The notes under the pieces: generated by a model | Database searches by the model: none | What the model was told of the DNA's origin: nothing | The model's input: only the letters and a program-made list of their open reading frames with translations | In this document: piece after piece, positions 15,861 to 22,885 of the stretch | How the letters are laid out: each line of letters starts with the position of its first letter | Numbering within the stretch: position 1 is the stretch's first letter | Assembly (NCBI GenBank): GCA_023445445.1 | Contig: JAEXLD010000046.1 | Coordinates: 1 to 29,682, forward strand | DNA: 29,682 nucleotides | Direction of reading: 5' to 3' | From: Bacillota bacterium | Lineage (GTDB): Bacteria > Bacillota > Clostridia > Clostridiales > Clostridiaceae | Position numbers and translations under genes: made by a program

Positions 15861-16910
15861 TTATACTTCCAATATGTTAAAGCCTGCTGCTTTATTTAAT
15901 CTATTCATTATAGCAAGGCCAACTCCTTTTTCTTCAAATGCTTCGCATAAAATAAAATCTACCTTTAAATCATCACACTTTCTAAGAGCCTCAAATAAGT
16001 TTCTTGCTACCTCGTATAGATTTTTTTCACTTCCTAAGGAAATTATCTCTCCTAAAGGAAATCTACTAGAAATTTCTTCTGTTGATAAAATTGCAACCTT
16101 TTTTTGATTATCTATATAATTTTGTACTATTTCATTAATTTTTTCAATAGTTTTTTCTTTATTTCCCTTTATTATTTGCAATTTCGCCTTTGGAGCATAA
16201 TGTCTATACTTCATTCCAGGTGCTTTTGGCTTTAAATTTGCATCAGGTCTTCCTTGTATAGCTTTATCTATATTAATGTCTTTGCAAACTTCTCTAAGCA
16301 TTTCTAATGTTATTCCACCTGGTCTTAATACTACTGGTGGCATTACTGTACAATCAACTATAGTTGATTCTACTCCAACATCACTTTTTTTCCAGCCAAT
16401 AATACAATCTACTTTTCCATCTAAATCTTCAATACATCTTTCTACATCTGTTGGACTAGGTCTTCCTGAAATGTTAGCAGATGGTGCTGCAATTGGACAC
16501 CCTGAAAGTTCTATTAACTTCAATGCAATTTCATTATTTGGCATCCTTATACCAACAGATTCTAAGTTAGCACTAGTTCTGTTTGGTATAATATCTTTTT
16601 TATTTAAAATCACTGTTAGAGGACCTGGCCAAAATCTCTCTATAAGTTTTTTTGCCACTTCTGGAACTTCTTTGACTAATTTATCAATATTTTTAGAAGC
16701 TACATGAACTATTAATGGATTATCTTGTGGTCTTCCTTTCGCTTTAAATATCTTATCCACAGCATCTTCATTTAAAGCATTGGCTCCAAGTCCATATACA
16801 GTTTCTGTAGGAAATGCAACAATTCCTCCCTTATATATTATGTCAGCTGCTTCCTTTATGTATTCAATATCTTTATTAACATCGTTAATAATACCTATCT
16901 TTGTTTCCAA
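15861..16910 (-). CDS. ywlC: L-threonylcarbamoyladenylate synthase (Sua5/YwlC type)
   Basis: Makes threonylcarbamoyl-AMP from threonine, bicarbonate and ATP for the t6A37 modification of tRNAs that read ANN codons. The 349 residues comprise a YrdC domain (about 1-205) and a C-terminal Sua5 domain (about 210-349), the long form typical of Firmicutes. Motifs are FPTETVYGLGA, KAKGRPQDNPL (Lys58, Arg60), SANISGRPSPT and ESTIVD; the linker carries KAPGMKYRHYAPKA. The start is TTG with AAGGAG six bases upstream; no ATG is available. It follows an unknown membrane protein gene by 29 bp and ends at a terminator. Confidence 0.96.
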   Translation of the reverse strand: METKIGIINDVNKDIEYIKEAADIIYKGGIVAFPTETVYGLGANALNEDAVDKIFKAKGRPQDNPLIVHVASKNIDKLVKEVPEVAKKLIERFWPGPLTVILNKKDIIPNRTSANLESVGIRMPNNEIALKLIELSGCPIAAPSANISGRPSPTDVERCIEDLDGKVDCIIGWKKSDVGVESTIVDCTVMPPVVLRPGGITLEMLREVCKDINIDKAIQGRPDANLKPKAPGMKYRHYAPKAKLQIIKGNKEKTIEKINEIVQNYIDNQKKVAILSTEEISSRFPLGEIISLGSEKNLYEVARNLFEALRKCDDLKVDFILCEAFEEKGVGLAIMNRLNKAAGFNILEV

Positions 16911-16939
16911 AAAAGACTCCTTCTTTCACATTACATTTA

Positions 16940-17527
16940 TTATAGTTCTATTTGTTCCCTAGCTATTTTTATATTTTCTATAGCTGAAGAAGTGTAGGTT
17001 GCTCTTACACAATTCTTATATATGACATCTAGTAGCATATATTTTTTTAAAGCTCCCCTTCTTATTATCTGAAAATAATAAATTTCTTCAGGATTTATTT
17101 TTTTAGCTTTTATGTATTCTTCTAATGCTTCTGGATATTTTTTCAAAAAGCCTTTAGAAACTGGCTTTAAATATTTATTTCTGAATCTTACTGTACTTAT
17201 AATTATTATATCCATTTCTTCCTTGTCTTTATCTGTATGAACTACAGCAACTTTATCACATAGTATAACGGACTCTTTGAAAAATAATCCACTTTTAAAC
17301 TTAAGTTTATTGTTATTACAAGAAAATTTTAAGTTATGATAATTCAATTTATTTATACATGCTATAACTATTAAAAGTTCTAAAACTCCTAGATATAGCC
17401 ATAGAAATATTGATTTTATTTGCGATAAAAAAGCTATTAAAGGAAGAATTAAAAAAAGTATTATCATAAAAATAAAAAAGTGCTTTTCTTGCTTTTTTTC
17501 CTTTTTCAAGGCCTTTAATATCTTCAT
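16940..17527 (-). CDS. Unknown membrane protein with two N-terminal helices
   Basis: I do not recognise this 195-residue protein. A very basic N-terminus (MKILKALKKEKKQEK) leads into two closely spaced hydrophobic segments (about 17-36 and 40-58). A mainly beta-type soluble domain follows, starting SCNNNKLKFKSGLFFKESVI and ending with a probable helix. This layout resembles small proteins with a bacterial PH-like domain behind a helical hairpin, but no motif confirms it. The ATG has AGGTGGG upstream. It lies between prfA and ywlC, 29 bp before the latter, so it is probably cotranscribed with ywlC. Its place within a translation-related block says little about its role. Confidence 0.8.
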   Translation of the reverse strand: MKILKALKKEKKQEKHFFIFMIILFLILPLIAFLSQIKSIFLWLYLGVLELLIVIACINKLNYHNLKFSCNNNKLKFKSGLFFKESVILCDKVAVVHTDKDKEEMDIIIISTVRFRNKYLKPVSKGFLKKYPEALEEYIKAKKINPEEIYYFQIIRRGALKKYMLLDVIYKNCVRATYTSSAIENIKIAREQIEL

Positions 17528-17542
17528 TAACCCACCTACTTT

Positions 17543-17574
17543 AAAAGCCTCACATTTAAAAATGCAAGGCTTTT
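17543..17574 (-). terminator. Hairpin after prfA
   Basis: The 15-bp arms 17543-17557 and 17560-17574 (AAAAGCCT/AGGCTTTT outer part) pair with two inner mismatches that are G-U in RNA. The stem is followed only by TTTTAAAGTAGG on the minus strand and ends about 15 bp before the next start codon. It may terminate prfA partially or act as an attenuator for the next two genes. Confidence 0.6.
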
Positions 17575-17578
17575 CTTA

Positions 17579-18664
17579 TTAAATACCGTCTGTATTACCC
17601 ATTTGTTTCATCTTTTCAGCTTGATCAGCCGTAATTAATGCATTTATTACTTCTTCAATATCACCATTTAAAAATGATTCTAATTTATAAAGTGTTAAGC
17701 CTATTCTATGATCTGTTACTCTACCTTGTGGATAGTTGTATGTTCTTATTCTTTCACTTCTATCCCCTGAACCTACTTGGCTCTTTCTATCTTCTGCTAT
17801 ACCAGCATTTCTCTCTGCCTCTGCAGCCTCATATAGTCTAGATCTTAAAACCTTCATAGCTTTTTCTTTATTTTTTAATTGTGATTTTTCATCTTGACAA
17901 GCAACAACAAGACCAGATGGAATATGAGTAATTCTTACCGCTGAATCTGTTGTATTAACACATTGTCCTCCATTACCTGAAGATCTATAAACATCTATTC
18001 TTAAATCTTTTTCATTAATTTCTATTTCCACGTCATCAACTTCTGGTAATACTGCAACAGTTGCAGTAGATGTATGAATTCTACCGCTTGATTCTGTGTC
18101 TGGAACTCTTTGTACTCTATGTACTCCACTTTCATACTTAAGTTTAGAATATGCTCCAGATCCCTTAATCATAAATACTACTTCTTTAAAACCACCTATA
18201 TCAGTTTCATTTGCACTCATAAGTTCAACTGACCATCTTTGAGTTTCTGCATATCTTGTATACATTCTAAAAAGATTAGCTGCAAATAAAGCAGCTTCAT
18301 CTCCACCTGCACCTGCTCTTATTTCCACAAATACGTTCTTTTCATCGTTAGGATCCTTAGGTAATAATAGTATTTGAATATGCTTTTCTAATTCTGATTC
18401 TCTTTCAGTTAGCATTGAAATTTCTTCAGAAAGCATTTCTTTCATTTCTTTATCATTTTCTTCTGCTAACATTTCCTTATTAGCTTCTAAATCATCTATA
18501 ACTTTTCTATATTCTCTATAAGCTGTAACAATAATCTCTAAATCAGCATGCTCCTTACATAGCTTTCTCCATTCGTTTTGATTAGCCATAATTGAAGGAT
18601 CTGATATCTTTACAGATAATTCATCATATTTATTTTCTATAAATGCTAATTTATCTAATAACAT
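17579..18664 (-). CDS. prfA: Peptide chain release factor 1
   Basis: Recognises UAA and UAG stop codons and triggers peptide release. From the chosen start it has 361 residues, the usual length. The stop-codon reading PxT motif is PDT (188-190) in RVPDTESSGRIHTS, marking RF1 and not RF2. The GGQ motif is GNGGQCVNTTDSAVRITH, with Gln234 the substrate of PrmC; the flanking residues differ slightly from the common GAGGQHVN. A GTG reading from 18673 overlaps the GGAG site, so the ATG at 18664 is preferred. Its promoter overlaps the end of the prmC fusion gene. Confidence 0.97.
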   Translation of the reverse strand: MLLDKLAFIENKYDELSVKISDPSIMANQNEWRKLCKEHADLEIIVTAYREYRKVIDDLEANKEMLAEENDKEMKEMLSEEISMLTERESELEKHIQILLLPKDPNDEKNVFVEIRAGAGGDEAALFAANLFRMYTRYAETQRWSVELMSANETDIGGFKEVVFMIKGSGAYSKLKYESGVHRVQRVPDTESSGRIHTSTATVAVLPEVDDVEIEINEKDLRIDVYRSSGNGGQCVNTTDSAVRITHIPSGLVVACQDEKSQLKNKEKAMKVLRSRLYEAAEAERNAGIAEDRKSQVGSGDRSERIRTYNYPQGRVTDHRIGLTLYKLESFLNGDIEEVINALITADQAEKMKQMGNTDGI

Positions 18665-18701
18665 AAATATCACTCCGTACTTTATTTTTTTACATCTCCC
18701 T

Positions 18702-18731
18702 ATTATATCATAAAAGGGAGAACTTTATCAA
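18702..18731 (-). promoter_or_regulatory. prfA promoter overlapping the end of prmC
   Basis: On the minus strand TTGATA (18726-18731) and TATAAT (18702-18707) are separated by 18 bp, with TGA before the -10 as an extended -10 element. The -35 overlaps the stop codon of the upstream gene. A short inverted repeat (TCTCCC/GGGAGA) spans the spacer and the start region. Confidence 0.65.
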
Positions 18732-20491
18732 CATTTAAAGTATCCCAGTAAAACTCTGTCTAGCCCTGCTAAATCTTTTACTAGTTTTACATTTGAAAAT
18801 CCTGCCTCTTCCATTAGTATTCTTACATCTAATCCTTGATCGTGACCAATTTCAAAGGCTAAAATTCCATTTTCATTTAAAGTAAGCTTACTTTCCTCAA
18901 TAATTCTTCTGTAAAATATTAATCCATCTTCTCCTCCATCTAAAGCCGTGTGAGGCTCATAAAGTTTAACATCATCCATTAAATTCTCTATTTCGCAAGC
19001 TTTTATATATGGTGGATTAGATACAATAACATCGTACTTTTTACCTTCTTTAATAACTTCCTCTAATAAATTGCTTTTTATAAACTTAACTCTATTTTCT
19101 AAAGCATGTTTAACTATATTACTTTTAGTAACCTTTTCTGGGATATCAAAGTTATCAATTTCATCTACTTTTATATTTTTTCTATTCATTGCTAAAGCTA
19201 TCCCAATAGCTCCACTGCCTGAGCAAAGATCACAAAGATTTATTTCATCATCCTCATCAATAATAGAAAGTATTTCTTCTACAAGTATTTCTGTATCACC
19301 TCTTGGGATTAAAACTCCTTCTTCAACATCAAAGTCAATTCCCATGAATTCAGTTTCTCCCAAAATATACTTTATAGGCATCTTTCTACTTCTTTTTTTA
19401 ATTAATTCTATATATTCTTTTTCATCTTTATCGGAAACTTCTTTTTCCCTATTAGTAATAAGATATATCTTATCCTTTCCTAATACCATACCTAATAATA
19501 ATTGTGCATCTAACATATAAGTATCTATATTTTGTTCCTTTAGCTCTTTAGAACCAATTTCCAAAAGTTCACCTATAGTTTTTTCTTTTACTTTTATTCC
19601 TTCTGCAGTCATAAGGGCTGCTATTGCAACCTCCAATTGCTCATCATCAGGCTCCTTAGTGGTAAGTTCTTGAAGCTTTAATCCAGGATAAGCTATAATT
19701 TTAGATAATATATTCTCACTTTTACCAAGCCATCTTATTAGCTCATAAGTTATTCCTGAAACTATTGGAATTAATACTATTCTTAATAAAAGTCTTTGGA
19801 AAAATCCTCCCCATCCAGTAAAGCTAAATATTATTATACTAACAAACATAATAAGAAAAAGGAAATTAGTTCCACATCTTGGATGGAATCTAGTGAATTT
19901 CCTAACATTTTCTACTGTTAATTCTTCTCCTGCTTCATAACAAAAAATTGATTTATGTTCAGCTCCATGATATTGAAAAACTCTATAAATATCTTCCATT
20001 TTACTAATAGAGTACATATATATTAGTAAAATTCCCATTCTAATTATAGCCTCAATTAGGTTTAATAATACTGCATTTAAATTAAGTGCTCCAAATAAAG
20101 AAGCTATACCTGTAGGTAATGCTACAAACAATCCAATAGCTAATACAAAGGATAAAAGCATAGTGCCACCTACTATCAAATCATTGCTCTTATCTCCAAA
20201 TTTATTTTTTAACCAAAGTTCAAACTTTGATTCTTCTTCCTCATCTTCTTCAAAAAAAGAAGCAGAATAATTCAACGTATTAATTCCTGTAACTAATGAA
20301 TCAATAAGTACAAATATTCCTCTTATAAATGGAATATTTAAAAACTTATATCTTTTAGTTATTGGAATTATTTTTTTCATATCTATTTCTATTTTTCCAT
20401 CAGGTTTTCTAATCGCAGTAGCTTGGCCTTTGCTTCCTCTCATCATAACCCCTTCAATTACAGCTTGGCCTCCTACTTCACACTTTTTCAT
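18728..20491 (-). CDS. prmC: DUF1385 membrane protein fused to PrmC release factor glutamine methyltransferase
   Basis: A 587-residue fusion. Residues about 1-296 are a DUF1385 (YqhQ-like) domain with CEVGGQAVIEGVMMRG, a YHGAEHKSIFCYE motif and several membrane segments. Residues about 300-587 are PrmC, which uses SAM to N5-methylate the GGQ glutamine of release factors. The SAM-binding motif is LCDLCSGSGAIG (about 419-430) and the catalytic NPPY is at 492-495 (VSNPPYIKA). The usual RPxTE is RGDTE. No stop or frameshift lies at the junction. A longer reading from 20563 would overlap tdk; the ATG at 20491 gives MKKCEVGGQAV and starts 13 bp after tdk. It lies just before its substrate gene prfA. 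Confidence 0.92.
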   Translation of the reverse strand: MKKCEVGGQAVIEGVMMRGSKGQATAIRKPDGKIEIDMKKIIPITKRYKFLNIPFIRGIFVLIDSLVTGINTLNYSASFFEEDEEEESKFELWLKNKFGDKSNDLIVGGTMLLSFVLAIGLFVALPTGIASLFGALNLNAVLLNLIEAIIRMGILLIYMYSISKMEDIYRVFQYHGAEHKSIFCYEAGEELTVENVRKFTRFHPRCGTNFLFLIMFVSIIIFSFTGWGGFFQRLLLRIVLIPIVSGITYELIRWLGKSENILSKIIAYPGLKLQELTTKEPDDEQLEVAIAALMTAEGIKVKEKTIGELLEIGSKELKEQNIDTYMLDAQLLLGMVLGKDKIYLITNREKEVSDKDEKEYIELIKKRSRKMPIKYILGETEFMGIDFDVEEGVLIPRGDTEILVEEILSIIDEDDEINLCDLCSGSGAIGIALAMNRKNIKVDEIDNFDIPEKVTKSNIVKHALENRVKFIKSNLLEEVIKEGKKYDVIVSNPPYIKACEIENLMDDVKLYEPHTALDGGEDGLIFYRRIIEESKLTLNENGILAFEIGHDQGLDVRILMEEAGFSNVKLVKDLAGLDRVLLGYFKC

Positions 20492-20504
20492 TCTACCACT
20501 CTTT

Positions 20505-21095
20505 CTAATATAAATTATTTTTATATTTAAAATAACAGTGTCCACATAAGGATTCATACTCAACGTTATCTACATTATCTATTGCTACTTGTTCACCTTC
20601 AAAGACAAACTTGTTATTAATTTTTCTTCCATTTAATACAGCTTTTTTCCCGCACTTGCATATAGTCTTCATTTCTTCTATGCTATGTGATAATAATAGT
20701 AATCTTGTACTTCCTTCGAAGCCTTGCATTCTAAAATCTGTTCTAAGTCCATAACAAATTACAGGTATATCTAATACCACAGCTATTTCAAATAAATTAT
20801 CTATTTGTCTTGACTTTAAGAATTGTGCTTCATCTACTAAAATACAATCTATATTACCATTTATTTCTTTGTACTTCTTTACCTTTTCTAATATATCGTC
20901 TTCCTCATAAATAACAAAATCTACTTTTCTTTCTACGCCAAGTCTTGAAACTAGCCTTTCACCACCTTTAGTATCTCTAAAAGGTTTAATTAATATAACT
21001 TTCATTCCTCTTTCTTCGTAGTTATATGCTACTTGCATAAGGTGTGTTGATTTTCCTGAGTTCATAGCTCCATATCTAAAATATAACTTGCTCAT
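20505..21095 (-). CDS. tdk: Thymidine kinase
   Basis: Salvage enzyme phosphorylating thymidine (and deoxyuridine) to the monophosphate. The 196 residues are type II size. The P-loop is YGAMNSGKST (8-17), with catalytic Glu89 in VDEAQFL. Zinc-binding cysteines occur as CKCGKK and LCGHC; the lasso region AVLNGRKINNKFVFEGEQ is intact. AAGGAGAC precedes the ATG. It is divergent from rpmE and 13 bp before the DUF1385-prmC gene, forming an operon with it. Confidence 0.97.
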   Translation of the reverse strand: MSKLYFRYGAMNSGKSTHLMQVAYNYEERGMKVILIKPFRDTKGGERLVSRLGVERKVDFVIYEEDDILEKVKKYKEINGNIDCILVDEAQFLKSRQIDNLFEIAVVLDIPVICYGLRTDFRMQGFEGSTRLLLLSHSIEEMKTICKCGKKAVLNGRKINNKFVFEGEQVAIDNVDNVEYESLCGHCYFKYKNNLY

Positions 21096-21125
21096 ATTTA
21101 TGTCTCCTTTACATTAGATACATAG

Positions 21126-21131
21126 ATTATA
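21126..21131 (-). promoter_or_regulatory. Probable -10 box of tdk
   Basis: The minus strand has TGC-TATAAT, an extended -10 element, about 30 bp upstream of the tdk start. No clear -35 lies at 16-18 bp. Confidence 0.45.
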
Positions 21132-21180
21132 GCATTTTTATTTCTATAAGTAATCAAAAATATTTTTATTATGTATATTC

Positions 21181-21209
21181 TTGACCATAATATTAAGCTA
21201 TGATATACT
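21181..21209 (+). promoter_or_regulatory. rpmE promoter
   Basis: TTGACC (21181-21186), a 17-bp spacer and TATACT (21204-21209), with TGA before the -10. A near-consensus housekeeping promoter 38 bp upstream of the rpmE start. Confidence 0.75.
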
Positions 21210-21246
21210 CTAGTAGTTATTTTAGTATTTGAAAGAGGTGAAAAAA

Positions 21247-21453
21247 ATGAGAGAAGGCATACATCCAAAATACAATCACGAAGCTGTAGTTAAGTGTGCA
21301 TGTGGAAATACTTTTACAACTGGTTCTGTTAAAGATGAACTTAAAGTAGAAATATGCTCTAAATGCCACCCATTCTTCACTGGTAAGCAAAAAATTATTG
21401 ATGTCGGCGGAAGAGTTGACAAATTCAATAAGAGATTCAATCTTAACAAATAG
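21247..21453 (+). CDS. rpmE: Ribosomal protein L31 (zinc-binding form)
   Basis: Large-subunit ribosomal protein bridging to the small subunit. From the chosen start it has 68 residues and begins MREGIHPKYN, the canonical L31 start. Four cysteines, Cys17, Cys19, Cys37 and Cys40 (KCACGNTF and EICSKCHPFF), form the zinc site, so this is the C+ form. An upstream reading from 21229 would run through the AGAGGTG ribosome binding site and is rejected. It has its own promoter and terminator and is the first plus-strand gene. Confidence 0.97.
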   Translation: MREGIHPKYNHEAVVKCACGNTFTTGSVKDELKVEICSKCHPFFTGKQKIIDVGGRVDKFNKRFNLNK

Positions 21454-21459
21454 AAATTC

Positions 21460-21488
21460 TGGGAAAGATAATATCTTTCCCATTTTTT
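21460..21488 (+). terminator. Terminator after rpmE
   Basis: TGGGAAAGA (21460-21468) pairs with TCTTTCCCA (21474-21482) around a 5-nt loop and is followed by TTTTTT. It starts 7 bp after the rpmE stop. Confidence 0.88.
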
Positions 21489-21637
21489 CTTTTTATGTAA
21501 TAAAATTAAATAATACATATCTTATATGTTCATTTTTATAACAAATTTAAGATCTCATATAATTTTCTTAATTTTATCTTAGAATTTTTATTTTTTTACT
21601 TTTAACAATAATATTTATATTATAATATTTATATTGG

Positions 21638-21643
21638 TATAAT
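21638..21643 (+). promoter_or_regulatory. Probable -10 box of glycosyltransferase gene
   Basis: An extended -10 element, TGG-TATAAT, 41 bp upstream of the chosen start, in very AT-rich DNA. No good -35 is visible. Confidence 0.4.
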
Positions 21644-21683
21644 TTTATATTTATTATGTTATTTAGAAAAGCGAGTGTTATTT

Positions 21684-22790
21684 ATGAAGAAAATTTTAAT
21701 ACTAACAACTTCCACAGGTGAAGGTCATAATCAAGCAGCAAAATCAATTTCAACTACTTTTGAAAAGTCTGGATATGAAGTAGTAACTCATGATTTTTTA
21801 AAGAAAAACAGTAAAATTTTAACTAAATTATTTATTACAGGATATGAAGTATCTGCTTCTTTTTTCCCTAAAACTTATGGATTTGCTTATAAGTTAACTG
21901 ATGCAAGTTTTACTAATAAGCTTTTATCATTTGTATTTTCAATAACTAAAAGAAAAATTAATAGAATGATTGAATTAACAAAGCCAGATATAATTTTACT
22001 TACTCATCCTTTTGCAGTTAGCATTATGGGGAGCCTTAAAAGGAGTGGCTTAGATATACCAGTAATAGTAGTTGTAACAGACTTTAAAGCTCATGCTACA
22101 TATATAGATAAAAGTATAGATGCTTATATTACCGCTAGTGAAAATACTAGAATAGATCTTTCAAATAGAGGAATTGACTCTAGTAGAATTTTTTCTTATG
22201 GTATTCCAGTTAAAGATGAATTCTTTGATAATGTATTAGATATTCATTCTACTAAGAATGATGATTATTTTAATATACTCCTAATGAGTGGAAGCATGGG
22301 ATTAAAAAATATCTCTTATGTATTAAAAGAATTATTGAATAACCCACATAAATTGAGAATAACTGTAGTTTGTGGTAAAAATCAAAAGCTTAAAGATAAC
22401 CTATTGAAGGAATATAGTCATTCTATAAAAAACAAAAAACTTCATATATTAGGATTTTCTAGAGATATAAATTATTTAATGGAATATTCAGATTTGATAA
22501 TAAGTAAACCTGGTGGATTAACTGTTACTGAAGCAATTAACAAGCATCTTCCTATGTTAATACCTTTTGCTATTCCTGGGCAAGAAACTCAAAATGTTGA
22601 TTTTCTAACTTCTAATGGATATGCAATAAATATAGACAACTTATTAGAAATAAATCTTATTATAGATAAATTAATATCTAATCCTAAGGAATTAGAAGAA
22701 ATGAGAGCTAACCTTTCTAAGTTATCATCACTATATTCTAAACAAAATATAGTTAACTTAGCTGATAAGTTAGTAGTTAAAGAATTTTAA
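21684..22790 (+). CDS. MGDG synthase/UgtP-family glycosyltransferase
   Basis: Likely transfers a sugar to diacylglycerol to make glycolipids that anchor lipoteichoic acid or adjust membrane properties; the sugar donor cannot be told from sequence. From the chosen start it has 368 residues with a GT-B fold. The N-terminal MGDG-synthase domain has TSTGEGHNQAAKS (His15) and VVTDFKAHATYI; the C-terminal donor-binding domain has SKPGGLTVTEAI (274-285) and PFAIPGQETQN. GTG at 21675 is possible, but ATG at 21684 gives the usual MKKILILTTSTG start with GCGAG upstream. It ends convergent with rho. MurG is a distant relative, but the GEGHNQAA motif points to UgtP/MGDG synthase. Confidence 0.88.
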   Translation: MKKILILTTSTGEGHNQAAKSISTTFEKSGYEVVTHDFLKKNSKILTKLFITGYEVSASFFPKTYGFAYKLTDASFTNKLLSFVFSITKRKINRMIELTKPDIILLTHPFAVSIMGSLKRSGLDIPVIVVVTDFKAHATYIDKSIDAYITASENTRIDLSNRGIDSSRIFSYGIPVKDEFFDNVLDIHSTKNDDYFNILLMSGSMGLKNISYVLKELLNNPHKLRITVVCGKNQKLKDNLLKEYSHSIKNKKLHILGFSRDINYLMEYSDLIISKPGGLTVTEAINKHLPMLIPFAIPGQETQNVDFLTSNGYAINIDNLLEINLIIDKLISNPKELEEMRANLSKLSSLYSKQNIVNLADKLVVKEF

Positions 22791-22882
22791 GTGTGCTATC
22801 GCACAATGAAAAATGAATAATGAAGAGTGTAAAATTAATTTTACATTCTTCATTTTTAATTTGGAGCTGTTTTACAGCTACC
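22791..22882. repeat. Palindromic repeat cluster between glycosyltransferase gene and rho
   Basis: Three structures stand in a row between convergent genes. The first is a small TGTGC-TATC-GCACA hairpin (22792-22805). The second is an 18-bp palindrome with one mismatch (22819-22836 with 22837-22854, core AATGAAGARTGTAAAATT). The third is a GGAGCTGT-TTT-ACAGCT hairpin (22863-22882). The set probably serves as terminator for both genes. The second and third parts recur in the atpA-atpG gap. Confidence 0.6.
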
Positions 22883-22885
22883 TTT

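Noticed and set aside
20492..20563. Longer N-terminus of the DUF1385-PrmC protein
   Set aside because: The extra 24 codons overlap the end of tdk and resemble no DUF1385 protein; the ATG at 20491 has a ribosome binding site and the conserved start.
21217..21518. Minus-strand open frames over rpmE
   Set aside because: They overlap L31, whose identity, promoter and terminator are clear, and have no family features or ribosome binding site.
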